From an uncultured Muribaculaceae bacterium (lineage in GTDB: Bacteria > Bacteroidota > Bacteroidia > Bacteroidales > Muribaculaceae), in NCBI GenBank assembly GCA_910586595.1, contig CAJUJB010000001.1, forward strand, positions 2,638 to 66,637: a stretch of DNA of 64,000 bases, given 5' to 3'. The position numbers and the translations under genes were made by a program. Under the pieces are notes generated by a model, which was not told the origin of the DNA, searched no databases, and saw only the letters and a list, made by a program, of their open reading frames with translations. Shown here piece after piece: positions 8,361-17,619 of this stretch. How positions within the stretch are numbered: the stretch's first letter is position 1; the number at the start of each line of letters is the position of its first letter.

Positions 8361-9815
8361 TCAGAGTTTAGCAACTTTCTCAAGCGTGCGTGTAAGCTGG
8401 CCCCAGAAACGCTCAACTGCAGGGATGTGCATGCGTTCGCTGGGCGAGTGTACGTCGCGGAGAGTCGGGCCGAACGACACCATGTCGAGGTGAGGATATT
8501 TCTGGAGGAACAGACCGCATTCAAGACCTGCGTGGATGGCCTTGATGGCAGGTTTGATGCCGTAGAGTTCCTCATATGCCTCTGAGGCGATGTGCATGAT
8601 GGGCGAGTTCATGTTAGGAGCCCAGCCGGGATAGCCGTCACCGTGGGTAACCTCAGCACCTGCCAGACGGAAGAGAGCCTCTACCTGGCGGGCAATATCC
8701 CACTTGCGCGACTCAACAGACGAACGCTGCGAGGTGGTGACAAGTATCTGGTTTTCGCCCTGCATCTTTACAGATGCGAGGTTGGTGGAGGTTTCAACGA
8801 GACCTTCGAGGTCGCGGCTCATGGAGATTACACCGTGAGGTGCGCAGTAGAGGGCTTCCACGAGATTACAGGTGGTGTCGGAGTCAACGGCATACTCGGG
8901 GCGCTCAACAGTCTCAAGCTCGAAGGTAAGGCCAGTCTCAAGACCTGCATATTCGCGCTCAACGTCAGCCACATATTTGTTGAATTCTACGCGTACCTGT
9001 TCTTTGTTCTTAACCTCAACACCGAAAACTGCATGGGCAGCACGGGGAATGGCATTGCGGAGGTTGCCGCCGTCGATCTCGCAGAGAGAAATCTTATGCT
9101 TGAGGCTGAGGATGTAGAGGAAACGGGCAAGAAGTTTGTTGGCGTTGGCACGGCCAAGGTGAATGTCGCCACCCGAGTGACCGCCGAGGCCACCAGAAAT
9201 ATCGAACTTGAAGAAGTGGAAATCGGTGGGGGCGAACGACCGCTTGTATGTGAACAAGCAGGTGGTGTCGACGCCACCAGCACAACCTACGAAGATCTCG
9301 GCGTCATCCTCCGAGTCGAGGTTAAGCAGCATAGTGCCGGTAATCATGCCGTCGCCGAGATTATTGGCGCCGGTAAGACCGGTTTCTTCGTCAACAGTGA
9401 AAAGAGCCTCTACAGGGCCGTGCTCAAGCGACTTATCGACCATCACAGCGAGCGATGCAGCCATACCGATGCCGTTGTCGGCACCAAGTGTGGTACCGTC
9501 AGCGCGGAGCCATTCACCATCGACGATAGTCTTGATAGGCTGAGTGGCGAAGTCGAAGTTCTTATCGTTCGACTCGCATACCATGTCCATATGAGACTGG
9601 AGAACTACCGTAGGCGCATTCTCATGACCGGGAGTGGCGGGTTTGCGCATCACAACATTACCGATTGCGTCCGTCTTTACCTCGATGCCGTGTTCAGCGG
9701 CGAAATCGAGCAAGAACTGACGAATTTTCTCCTCTTTCTTCGAGGGGCGGGGAACCTGGTTGATCTGGTCGAAAATCGAGAACACCAGCGCAGGCTTGAG
9801 GTCTTTGATTGTCAT
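8361..9815 (-). CDS. pepD: Aminoacyl-histidine dipeptidase PepD (M20C)
   Basis: Cytosolic zinc dipeptidase cleaving Xaa-His dipeptides and other short peptides. The 484-residue length is the family norm. Metal ligands and catalytic residues are visible in LQSHMDMVCE, in GADNGIGMA and in DEETGLTGA. The lid-domain histidine is in the GGHSGGDIHLGRAN stretch. The C-terminus has the conserved HAGLECGLF and SFGPTLRDVHSPSERM. It is transcribed alone, with its own terminator downstream. Confidence 0.96.
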   Translation of the reverse strand: MTIKDLKPALVFSIFDQINQVPRPSKKEEKIRQFLLDFAAEHGIEVKTDAIGNVVMRKPATPGHENAPTVVLQSHMDMVCESNDKNFDFATQPIKTIVDGEWLRADGTTLGADNGIGMAASLAVMVDKSLEHGPVEALFTVDEETGLTGANNLGDGMITGTMLLNLDSEDDAEIFVGCAGGVDTTCLFTYKRSFAPTDFHFFKFDISGGLGGHSGGDIHLGRANANKLLARFLYILSLKHKISLCEIDGGNLRNAIPRAAHAVFGVEVKNKEQVRVEFNKYVADVEREYAGLETGLTFELETVERPEYAVDSDTTCNLVEALYCAPHGVISMSRDLEGLVETSTNLASVKMQGENQILVTTSQRSSVESRKWDIARQVEALFRLAGAEVTHGDGYPGWAPNMNSPIMHIASEAYEELYGIKPAIKAIHAGLECGLFLQKYPHLDMVSFGPTLRDVHSPSERMHIPAVERFWGQLTRTLEKVAKL

Positions 9816-9930
9816 CTTTCTTATTGGGTTATTTTTTGAGTGTTAAATGTCTAATAAAGATTTAGCGGTGAAAAAGAATGTTAAAAACATTATTATTCGC
9901 CCTCTAAATTACGAAATAAAATCCGTCCGC

Positions 9931-9938
9931 CAAAAATA
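9931..9938 (-). promoter_or_regulatory. Candidate -7 box for pepD
   Basis: The minus strand reads TATTTTTG here, fitting TAnnTTTG. It would give a leader of about 110 nt for pepD. No clear -33 box was seen. Confidence 0.35.
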
Positions 9939-9944
9939 ACGGCG

Positions 9945-9962
9945 TAATTTTGCTTATATTTG
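9945..9962 (+). promoter_or_regulatory. Overlapping -7 boxes for the 9987 operon
   Basis: Two consensus boxes, TAATTTTG (9945-9952) and TATATTTG (9955-9962), lie in tandem just upstream of the small membrane-protein gene. The second would place the transcript start about 18 nt before the ATG. Confidence 0.5.
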
Positions 9963-9986
9963 CACCGCCAATCACGCATACCGCCA

Positions 9987-10169
9987 ATGAAAACTATCAT
10001 TCTTTCCATAGCCGTTGTGCTCGTCTGCGTAGTTCTTTTGGGTGTAAAAGTCCTCTTTATCAAGGGGGCACGTTTCCCCTCAGGACACGTGGGCCACTCT
10101 GAGGCGCTCCGCCGCCGAGGGATAGGATGTGCATCTGGCGACCATGGCGAGAAGGGCACCGGACGTTAA
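9987..10169 (+). CDS. Small single-span membrane protein
   Basis: A 60-residue protein starting MKTIILSIAVVLV. Residues 4-26 form one hydrophobic helix, followed by a short tail with KGARFPSGHVGHSEALRRRG and one Cys. I recall similar short proteins next to ompH-like genes in other Bacteroidales, but know no function. An upstream in-frame ATG at 9960 lies inside the promoter boxes and is less likely. It sits 22 nt before the OmpH gene, so the two probably share a transcript. Confidence 0.65.
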   Translation: MKTIILSIAVVLVCVVLLGVKVLFIKGARFPSGHVGHSEALRRRGIGCASGDHGEKGTGR

Positions 10170-10191
10170 TAATATTTTATATCAATCAATA

Positions 10192-10806
10192 ATGAAAAGA
10201 CTGTCTTTCACAGTAAAATCTCTCATCGCTTGCGCAGTGGCAGCCTCAATGGCAGCTTGCTCGCAAACGGCTGAAAAAACTACCGAAACCCCCGCCGCAG
10301 CTCCCGCGAGCGCCGACGCTCAGGCAGCGGCCGCCACAAGCAATTTCCGATATATTGACGCCGACTCTGTAATCAGCGCCTACACTCTCGCCCAGCAACT
10401 CTTTGCCGAGCAGCAGCGTGAAGTCAACCGTCTCCAGCAATGGCATGAATCAAAACAGCGTGAGCTGCAGTCTATGGCGAACAATATCAATCAGAAACAG
10501 AAGAATAATGTTTACCTCACCCAGGCATCTATGGAAGCCGACATGCAGAACTTCCAGAAGAAAGGTGAGGACGCCGACCGTTACCTCAACACTCAGCAGC
10601 AGCGTCTGGCCAACAGCGAGCTTCAGATCCGCGCCCGTCTCTCCGACTCTATCACAAGCTTTGTGAAGGATTACAACGCAACCCGCGGCTATGATGCAAT
10701 CCTTCTCCGCGAGGCTGGAATCTATTTCAACCCTGCACTCGACATCACCGCTGAAATCATCGAAGGCCTCAACGCGCGCTTCGAGGCCGGCAACGCCAAG
10801 AAATAA
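10192..10806 (+). CDS. OmpH/Skp-family lipoprotein
   Basis: Predicted periplasmic or outer-membrane-anchored relative of the chaperone Skp. The signal ends in a lipobox SMAAC (Cys near residue 20), then a low-complexity Ala/Thr linker. From about residue 45 comes FRYIDADSV and a long charged coiled coil rich in Gln and Arg, and then the FNPALDITAEIIEGLN ending typical of this family. The ATG at 10192 starts the signal peptide; an upstream in-frame start at 10129 would add 21 polar residues and is rejected. Followed after 17 nt by a glycosyltransferase. Confidence 0.85.
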   Translation: MKRLSFTVKSLIACAVAASMAACSQTAEKTTETPAAAPASADAQAAAATSNFRYIDADSVISAYTLAQQLFAEQQREVNRLQQWHESKQRELQSMANNINQKQKNNVYLTQASMEADMQNFQKKGEDADRYLNTQQQRLANSELQIRARLSDSITSFVKDYNATRGYDAILLREAGIYFNPALDITAEIIEGLNARFEAGNAKK

Positions 10807-10823
10807 GACCGCAGGCTGTAGCG

Positions 10824-11888
10824 ATGCCGCAGTCAGACATATTTAAAAGAGTACTTACCGTCGGGCCCGATATAAAAGGGTTCGGCGGCATCTCTGCTGT
10901 ATTGCAGTCATACAGCCGCACACTACCCTACTTCACCTACACGTCATCCAACAGCAGGTACGGCACACTGGCGGGTCTCTTCCCTTTAGCATTGACCTTA
11001 GCCAAGATGCCAATCTACCGATTGAGAGGCTTCAAGACGCTGCATGTACACTCCGCAACCGGAAAATCGTACATCCGCAAGCGTTTTATCCTTAAATGGG
11101 GGCAAGCCCTCGGATTCCGCACCATCTTCCACTGCCATGGCGGCAGCTTCCCGGCCTATGCTGAGGCAGCCGGGCGCGACCGTATTGTTGCCTTCCTCAA
11201 TTCCTGCGATGCCGTGGCAGTTCTTTCTAAAGGCTGGAAAAAATATTTCTCCGGCACCCTCGGATGCAAGCGCGTCTTTGTGGTCGACAATATAATCGAG
11301 CCTCCGCAAATTCCTGCCGTACGCAAGCCTCACGCCAGCGGTGATACGGTCACGCTGGTTTTCTTCGGCCGAATGACCAAAGAAAAGGGCTTCTTTGATC
11401 TGGTTGAGGCACTCGAGTTGCTTAAATCGGACTACGGAGATCGTATGCGGATAATCATAGGAGGCGACGCCGATGCCGATACGTTCAACGCCGATATGAA
11501 GGCACGCGGGCTCGACCGTATAATCGAATATGCCGGCTGGGTGCGCGGCGAAGCCAAAGACAGGATTCTGCGCAGAGCCGATGTAGTCATCCTCCCTTCA
11601 TATATCGAAGGTATTCCCATCACACTGCTTGAGGCAGGAGTCTACCGCATGCCATCGATTGCAACTACTGTGGGAGGAATACCTGAAATAATATCCGACG
11701 GAGTAAACGGCCAACTTATCCCCCCGGGTAAGCCGGAGGCTATAGCGGCCGCTATAAAGAACTATCTCGATTCTCCAGAGCTAATCGACGCCCACGGCAA
11801 AGCTGGCGCCGAGAACATCGTGCGATATTTGCCCGACACGGTCATAGACGAGCTCCGCGAGCTCTACATGGCCATCGACCGCGACTGA
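10824..11888 (+). CDS. GT4-family glycosyltransferase
   Basis: A retaining GT-B glycosyltransferase of the GT4 type. The N-terminal domain has GGISAVLQSYS (donor/acceptor loop). The C-terminal domain shows the nucleotide-sugar region FFGRMTKEKGFFDLVEAL and the ExxxxxxxE motif in EGIPITLLEAG, followed by VGGIPEIISDG. Length 354 is usual. It is the last gene of a short operon with the OmpH-like gene. Sugar and acceptor are unknown; cell-surface glycan synthesis is an inference. Confidence 0.9.
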   Translation: MPQSDIFKRVLTVGPDIKGFGGISAVLQSYSRTLPYFTYTSSNSRYGTLAGLFPLALTLAKMPIYRLRGFKTLHVHSATGKSYIRKRFILKWGQALGFRTIFHCHGGSFPAYAEAAGRDRIVAFLNSCDAVAVLSKGWKKYFSGTLGCKRVFVVDNIIEPPQIPAVRKPHASGDTVTLVFFGRMTKEKGFFDLVEALELLKSDYGDRMRIIIGGDADADTFNADMKARGLDRIIEYAGWVRGEAKDRILRRADVVILPSYIEGIPITLLEAGVYRMPSIATTVGGIPEIISDGVNGQLIPPGKPEAIAAAIKNYLDSPELIDAHGKAGAENIVRYLPDTVIDELRELYMAIDRD

Positions 11889-11896
11889 GGCGTTTG

Positions 11897-12859
11897 CTAC
11901 ATTTTCATCAGCACATTATACTTCTTCAACTTGAATGCCGGATGGTATGACTCCTTCGCATACCTGAGTCCGGGATCTCCCGAATCATCCTCGCGGTTGA
12001 TATATACCAGCTCCGGATGTTCGGCAAGCATTCTCGCCGCGAAGAATTTGTTGATTGCCTCGCCAGCTCCGGCTACATGGTGATCCATCTTCTCAATATG
12101 CAGCACGAGGGTATCGCCAACTATTTCACCGGCAGTAAACGCCACAATGCGTCCGTTTCCGTCGCGCAAGGCCGCCCCCTCAAAGGGATATGATTCATAG
12201 TTACGAAGCACATCAAGACACTGTTCACGCTCAAATTCAGCCATAGCCGGATCAGCTTTTTCCGACTCAATGTCGAGATTTTCGAAGAACTCGATTACAT
12301 CGGGGAGAGTCTCGGCATTCAGCGGCACCAGACTCCAACCGGGATTATCAGCTACAAAGCGGTTGACATGGTTCCTTTTTTTGTTGTATGCCTTACCGGT
12401 AAGATTAGCGAGATCTTCAGCACGGTAGACATAGTCGGCCCAGTCGGTGAGCTCCTCGACACTCGCGGCACCTAAGGCCGTAAGCTCTTCGAGCCGGTCT
12501 TCAGGCACGGCTGAGAAGAGAGGTTCTGCTCCGGTGGCACGACAATAATCACGCACCAGCTCCACACACTCGGCAAGCGGAAGCGCGCCTACAGGCAAAG
12601 AAAATGAGGGGCGACGGCCGGAGTCCTCCGACAATCCACGGATAAACAGGGTATTGGCATATACGGCCTTTTCATAGCCGAAATATCCGACCCACATGAA
12701 AATACCGCCGGCGGTGAAGTCGCACGAGCGCGAAGCCGATCGGGCGAGCATAGGTGTCAAGGTCGCTATATCGTCTGATGCAACCGGGGTGAAGCGCAGA
12801 CATCGTGGCCTTACGGCAACGGCCACGGGCCGGCTTGCACTGTTTCTAAGTGTCTGCAT
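11897..12859 (-). CDS. DUF2156 (phosphatidylglycerol lysyltransferase-like) protein
   Basis: Matches the DUF2156 family, which has two GNAT-like folds related to the aminoacyl-transfer domain of MprF/LPG synthase. Visible blocks are ARSASRSCDFTAGGIFMW near residues 39-56, GKAYNKKRNHVNRF in the middle, and the C-terminal YINREDDSGDPGLRYAKESY. The protein is soluble with no membrane domain. Its substrate is not known. It converges with the GT4 gene, 8 nt apart. Confidence 0.85.
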   Translation of the reverse strand: MQTLRNSASRPVAVAVRPRCLRFTPVASDDIATLTPMLARSASRSCDFTAGGIFMWVGYFGYEKAVYANTLFIRGLSEDSGRRPSFSLPVGALPLAECVELVRDYCRATGAEPLFSAVPEDRLEELTALGAASVEELTDWADYVYRAEDLANLTGKAYNKKRNHVNRFVADNPGWSLVPLNAETLPDVIEFFENLDIESEKADPAMAEFEREQCLDVLRNYESYPFEGAALRDGNGRIVAFTAGEIVGDTLVLHIEKMDHHVAGAGEAINKFFAARMLAEHPELVYINREDDSGDPGLRYAKESYHPAFKLKKYNVLMKM

Positions 12860-12938
12860 AATAAATATTATAAATAGTTGAAACTTGAATTATGGTCTGA
12901 AACGATTGTGAAGGGAGGTGCGCAGAAGGGACCTGCAC

Positions 12939-13679
12939 TTACACCTCAACACTCTCGCCCGGTTTGTGAAGACAATACATCGTTGTACGTGCCTCTACAG
13001 CGGGCGAAAGTTTCCATGCACTGAAGTCGCAAGCCTTCTCATACGAGCCTTTGAAATGCATGGGGAAGAAATATTTCACATTGATTGCCGACAGGAATTC
13101 CTCGGCGCCCGCAGCGCAGTTGGCACCCTGACGTACGTCGACAGGGAAAAATGCCACGTCGACATCAGGAACTTCCGACGCGATACGGTTAACAATCACA
13201 GAGAAACTCTCTTTTGCCTTGGCAATCTCGCGGGAAGTACTCTCCTCATCCCAATGCCAGCAGTTGAGGTCGCCTGCATGGAAAATCTTGAAACCATCAG
13301 CCATCGTCACGAGGTAACTTACACCAGCATCGGTAGATCCGAAAGCCTGTACCTTGATACCCTCAGGTAGCCCTTCGATGACATCTCCGGCGCTCATCCA
13401 GTCGATAGGCATATCGTCATGGATCTCACGGGTGGGAATATCATTAGAAAGGACAAACAATCTGCGGTGGCTCTGCCCAAGATTGAAAATATCGGTATTG
13501 AAGTGATCGGCGTGATTGTGTGTGACAAAGAAAATCACAGGCTTGTCGGGATGATGCTCGAGAGCCTTCACCACATCGTGCGCCGGATCGCGGTAATAAT
13601 CAAAAACGAGGAAAATTTTAGGAAATTCAACCAGAAAACCTGAGTTGTCGAGGAAAGTAATTTTAGTAGCCATTGTCAT
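12939..13679 (-). CDS. Metallo-beta-lactamase-fold hydrolase, UlaG-like
   Basis: Metal-dependent hydrolase of the MBL fold. It has the ligand motif THNHADHF (near residue 54), an AGDLNCWHWD block with another metal ligand, and the C-terminal FFPMHF histidine. The short form (246 residues) and the early GFLVEF strand resemble UlaG-type lactonases. Start may be 13679 or the next ATG at 13673. It follows the second MBL gene by only 6 nt, so the two are co-transcribed. Substrate unknown. Confidence 0.85.
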   Translation of the reverse strand: MTMATKITFLDNSGFLVEFPKIFLVFDYYRDPAHDVVKALEHHPDKPVIFFVTHNHADHFNTDIFNLGQSHRRLFVLSNDIPTREIHDDMPIDWMSAGDVIEGLPEGIKVQAFGSTDAGVSYLVTMADGFKIFHAGDLNCWHWDEESTSREIAKAKESFSVIVNRIASEVPDVDVAFFPVDVRQGANCAAGAEEFLSAINVKYFFPMHFKGSYEKACDFSAWKLSPAVEARTTMYCLHKPGESVEV

Positions 13680-13685
13680 GTTCTG

Positions 13686-14483
13686 TTATAAAACTGAATC
13701 GACCACAAGCCCGTCGTATGCGAACCTGACTCCATCGGGGAGCTGCTGGTCAACCTCAGCGTGTCGGCCCATCTCATGACTCATATGAGTGAGGAAGGCC
13801 TGCCTCGGTGAGGTCAATTTTATAACGTCAATAGCTTCGTTTAAGTTCTGGTGAGAGGGATGTTTTGTGTGGCGGAGGGCATTAATCACCAAGGTATCAA
13901 GCCCCTGTAGTTCAGCGAGCGTACGGTCTGGCAAATAGCTCGCATCAGTAATGTATGCGAAGTTGCCGATACGGAAGCCAAGTATGGGCAATTTCCCGTG
14001 CATGACCTCAAGAGTCTTGACCGTGAGTGGTGTAAATCCATCGCCAAGATCAATTGTAAACTCCTCATAGGGGCCGTGCTCAAGCAAAGAAAATTGGGGA
14101 ACGCCAGGATATGGATGCGCACTGAAACAATAAGGCACACGGTTGCGGAGATCTTCGGCCACATCAGCCCGGCAATACAAGGGGAAATGCGCACCGGGGC
14201 ACGAGTGTGCGTAAGGGCGCAGGTCGTCAACACCGCCCACATGGTCGTAATGGCTATGGGTAAGCAATGCGCAGGCTATATCGGGGCAGCCTATACGCAA
14301 CAATTGCTCACGGAAATCGGGGCCGCAGTCGATCAGTACGTACGGCGCATCAGGTTCACTCTGGAACAGCGCCGAAGCCCGCAGACGCTTATCTCGCGGA
14401 TCTGACGACCGGCAGACCTCGCAATTACAGCGCATTTGCGGCACCCCTGTTGAGGTGCCGGTGCCTAAAAATATGAGTTTCAT
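13686..14483 (-). CDS. Metallo-beta-lactamase-fold hydrolase, PhnP-like
   Basis: MBL-fold phosphodiesterase relative. It begins KLIFLGTGTSTGVPQ and has a CNCEVCRSSD cysteine cluster as in PhnP and related proteins. It continues with LTHSHYDHVGG (metal site), EVMHGKLPILGFRIG and TDASYLPD. The C-terminus has a THMSHEM histidine block. Length 265 fits. PhnP-type enzymes cleave cyclic phosphodiesters, but no phosphonate genes are nearby, so function here is only a family guess. The gene is 16 nt after the lipoprotein gene in the same run. Confidence 0.85.
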   Translation of the reverse strand: MKLIFLGTGTSTGVPQMRCNCEVCRSSDPRDKRLRASALFQSEPDAPYVLIDCGPDFREQLLRIGCPDIACALLTHSHYDHVGGVDDLRPYAHSCPGAHFPLYCRADVAEDLRNRVPYCFSAHPYPGVPQFSLLEHGPYEEFTIDLGDGFTPLTVKTLEVMHGKLPILGFRIGNFAYITDASYLPDRTLAELQGLDTLVINALRHTKHPSHQNLNEAIDVIKLTSPRQAFLTHMSHEMGRHAEVDQQLPDGVRFAYDGLVVDSVL

Positions 14484-14499
14484 AGATTACAATCAGCTT

Positions 14500-15468
14500 T
14501 CACAATCTGAAACGGGTAAGGTACCCATCGTCAAATATAAGAAATACCCCGTCGGAGTATGTCCATCGCTCACGCATACCTCCATAAGTCGGCACACGTT
14601 CAAGCGAGGGAGGCGCCCCGAGGGCAAGTCGGCACTCGTCGCGGGTCATGCCGGCGCGCACACGCGAACGGATGATGAGCTCCCAGACATCGTCTTTAAT
14701 CTCAGGATATGACTTGCGCGGATTATCGAAGGAGAATAAAGTATCGAAATTACGGGTGGCAGCCCTGTTGGTTCCGATGCTCATGAACAGCATGTAATTG
14801 CCTTTCACGGAGTGGAGCTGCGAATTTATATCGGCATCCACTATAGAGAAATATACAGCGGCGAGGAAATTATCGTCGCCAGCGCCCACACTGTCGATCT
14901 GCACTTCGATGTGGCGAAGGCCGTTGATGGGCTGACGGGTGGAAGAGGAATACCAGGCTGGGGTGCGGACAAAAAGTCGGCGCCCACGCATAACCTCATC
15001 AATACGTCGGACGAGATCGAGGTCAACAGTAAATGGCACGGCGAGCACACTGATGGTATCGAGTTTCTCGCGGGTAAGGCCGGGCACACGGTAATGAAGG
15101 CGGCGCCCATCATCAGCCCTGAAGATTAGCTCACCAGCATCATCGCCTGTCAGACTGCGGGCGGGCGTGAAAGAGTCGAAATATATGGTATGACCGGAAA
15201 GGCCCTCGGGATGGTCGGATGCCGAATTAAAGATGAGCGATATTCGGTCGTTGGCCACGAGCAGACCGCGTCCGGGGAGCCACTGCGCCGGGGGCAAGGG
15301 GGTGAGGTCGGAGAGAAACAGCTGCTCAGAGGTGACACCGGCAGCCTGCTGACGCTTGACGTCAGCCTCCTTTATGCGTGGAGTACTCTCAACGCCAGTA
15401 AAACATCCCCCGGCGCCTAAAGCAAGCGCCGGGAGAATGTAAAGAAATATATTGCCGAATCGTGTCAT
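14500..15468 (-). CDS. Lipoprotein with BamE/SmpA-like C-terminus
   Basis: A 322-residue predicted lipoprotein: signal peptide ending GAGGC (Cys22), then a beta-rich domain I do not recognise. The last 50 residues, with RAGMTRDECRLALGAPPS and then RERWTYSDGVFLIFDDG, look like the SmpA/OmlA (BamE) fold: a helix with the GMT..E....LG.P motif followed by strands. Its start codon overlaps the prolyl oligopeptidase stop by 4 bp, so translation is coupled. Envelope location is likely; the role is unknown. Confidence 0.7.
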   Translation of the reverse strand: MTRFGNIFLYILPALALGAGGCFTGVESTPRIKEADVKRQQAAGVTSEQLFLSDLTPLPPAQWLPGRGLLVANDRISLIFNSASDHPEGLSGHTIYFDSFTPARSLTGDDAGELIFRADDGRRLHYRVPGLTREKLDTISVLAVPFTVDLDLVRRIDEVMRGRRLFVRTPAWYSSSTRQPINGLRHIEVQIDSVGAGDDNFLAAVYFSIVDADINSQLHSVKGNYMLFMSIGTNRAATRNFDTLFSFDNPRKSYPEIKDDVWELIIRSRVRAGMTRDECRLALGAPPSLERVPTYGGMRERWTYSDGVFLIFDDGYLTRFRL

Positions 15469-17600
15469 TTAACTTCCGAGGGCTTCAGACCCAGGTTATA
15501 GAAGATAAACGAGTATATATCGGCATACTCGTCGACAACTTTAGCCACGGGCTTGCCTGCACCATGACCGGCTTTGCTGTCGATGCGGATAAGCTTGGGT
15601 GCGTCGCCGGTGTTGGCTGCCTGAAGGGCAGCTGCGTACTTGAATGAGTGGGCGGGCACCACGCGGTCGTCATGGTCGGCGGTGGTGACCATGATGGCGG
15701 GGTAAGGTGTGCCGTCGTTCTTGATTGTATGTACCGGCGAATAGCTGAGGAGATACTCTGCCATCTCGCGGCTGTCGTCGGCGGTGCCGTAGTCGGAAGC
15801 CCAGTTCCAACCGATGGTGAAGAGGTGATAACGCATCATATCCATCACACCGACGCGGGGAATGGCGACTTTGAAGAGGTCGGGGCGGAGATTTACGGTT
15901 GCGCCCACGAGCAGGCCTCCATTACTACCGCCTTCGATAGTGAGAAGCTCAGGTTTTGTCCAACCTTCGTTGACCATGTATTCAGCGGCAGAGATGAAGT
16001 CGTTGAACACATTCAACTTCTGCTGTTTAGTTCCGGCCATATGCCATTCGTCGCCGTATTCCGAGCCGCCGCGGAGATTTGCCTGGGCATAAATGCCTCC
16101 ATTCTCAAGCCAGAGCAGACGGTTGGGGTTGAAAGAAGGATTGAGGGCGATATTAAAGCCGCCGTAACCGTAAAGATAGACAGGATTTGAGCCGTCTTTA
16201 ACAGTGTCTTTATGACGGACGGTGAACATAGGCACGCGAGTGCCGTCGGCCGAAGTATAGAATACCTGCTCGGTAATATAGTCGTCGGGGTTGAAGCCTT
16301 CTATCTCGGTAGACTTGAAGAGTTTACTCTCCCCGCTGGCGAGGTCATAACTGTAGATGGCAGCAGGATAGACAAACGAAGAGAACGAGTAGAATACATC
16401 GTCGGCAGAACGGCTGGAAGAGAATGATGCAGTGCCGTAAGTGGGGAATTCAATCTCACTCAAGCGCTTGCCGTCGAGGCTATACAGATAGGCGTGATTG
16501 GAGGCGTCGCGGTCGAACACGGCTATGAAATGATTCTTGCCGGCAAACTGAACAGACTTCAGGACGGCGCCATCGGCATCTTCGGGAATAATCTCAACCC
16601 AATCTTTGCGGGCCGGACGACGAGGATCGACAGCTACAAAACGATTGCGGGGCGCATCGGCAGAGGTAAACATATAGACCTTGCCGTCGGCCATGCCGAC
16701 AATCTCATTCGAATAATCCTGCGAAGGCTCGATGGTGACCCAGGCAGACGAGGGATTGCGGAGATTCTTCACCATCACAGACTCACCGATACCCTGGCCA
16801 CCGCCAAGTATAGCGAGAGTGTTGCCGTCGTCGCCGACCACGGCCTGATGGAAGTAGAGAGGCTGCTGTTTATTTTCATAAGCCACGACATCGTCGGTCT
16901 GCGGCGTGCCGAGCTTGTGGAAGTAGACCTTATGATACTCATTGGCATTGCTGAATTCCTTGCCGGCCTCGGGGCGTGCGTACGCGCTGTAGTAGAAACC
17001 ATCGCCACACCACTCGGCACCGGTAAACTTGGCCCACTCGATGTGGTCGGGGAGAAGCTCGCCAGTTGCCGTGTCCATCACATAGATCTCAGTCCAGTCA
17101 GAACCCGAGCGGGATATGGTATATGCGGTGTACTTGCCGTCTTTGCTCTGGAAAAGGCCTGTGAGAGCCACTGTGCCGTCGTCGGAGAGTTTGTTGGGGT
17201 CAAGGAATACCTCAGCCTCGCCTTCGGGGGTATCGGCGCGGTAGATTATGGCCTGATTATGGCTACCGTCGTTTGCCGACCAATAATATTTGCCGTCGTC
17301 GCCCTTCCAGGGTGTACCCTGACGGCTGTAACGGTTAAGTACGTCGAGGCGGTCGTGGATAGCCTTGCGGAATGGAATCTGCGACAGATATTTCTGCGTA
17401 ACTTCATTCTCGGCCTTCACCCACTCGAGAGTGGCAGCCGCAGTGTCGTTTTCAAGCGGACGGTAAGGGTCGGCAACCTGAATACCGAATACTTCGTATA
17501 CAGTACTGTCGGCCGGAGCCTGTGGATATTCGATTTTAGCCTGCTGCTTGCCGCAGGAGCCCAAAAGAAGTGCCATTGACAATAAAGGTAAGTATCGCAT
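15465..17600 (-). CDS. Prolyl oligopeptidase (S9A) lipoprotein
   Basis: Serine peptidase of the S9A family cleaving after proline in short peptides. The chosen ATG (17600) begins a lipoprotein signal MRYLPLLSMALLLGSCG; an upstream in-frame start at 17690 would place 30 polar residues before it. After the DPYRPLEN motif comes the seven-bladed propeller (about 85-440). The C-terminal hydrolase has GGSNGG (Ser559), DHDDRVVP with the catalytic Asp, and KAGHGAGK (His679). Length 711 is normal. Coupled to the next gene by an ATGA overlap. Confidence 0.95.
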   Translation of the reverse strand: MRYLPLLSMALLLGSCGKQQAKIEYPQAPADSTVYEVFGIQVADPYRPLENDTAAATLEWVKAENEVTQKYLSQIPFRKAIHDRLDVLNRYSRQGTPWKGDDGKYYWSANDGSHNQAIIYRADTPEGEAEVFLDPNKLSDDGTVALTGLFQSKDGKYTAYTISRSGSDWTEIYVMDTATGELLPDHIEWAKFTGAEWCGDGFYYSAYARPEAGKEFSNANEYHKVYFHKLGTPQTDDVVAYENKQQPLYFHQAVVGDDGNTLAILGGGQGIGESVMVKNLRNPSSAWVTIEPSQDYSNEIVGMADGKVYMFTSADAPRNRFVAVDPRRPARKDWVEIIPEDADGAVLKSVQFAGKNHFIAVFDRDASNHAYLYSLDGKRLSEIEFPTYGTASFSSSRSADDVFYSFSSFVYPAAIYSYDLASGESKLFKSTEIEGFNPDDYITEQVFYTSADGTRVPMFTVRHKDTVKDGSNPVYLYGYGGFNIALNPSFNPNRLLWLENGGIYAQANLRGGSEYGDEWHMAGTKQQKLNVFNDFISAAEYMVNEGWTKPELLTIEGGSNGGLLVGATVNLRPDLFKVAIPRVGVMDMMRYHLFTIGWNWASDYGTADDSREMAEYLLSYSPVHTIKNDGTPYPAIMVTTADHDDRVVPAHSFKYAAALQAANTGDAPKLIRIDSKAGHGAGKPVAKVVDEYADIYSFIFYNLGLKPSEVK

Positions 17601-17619
17601 GATGTGATATGAGTTGGGA

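Noticed and set aside
8592..9839. 415-codon plus-strand frame opposite pepD
   Set aside because: A shadow of pepD with no known domains.
16494..17579. 361-codon plus-strand frame opposite the prolyl oligopeptidase
   Set aside because: Antisense to a conserved propeller domain; no independent support.
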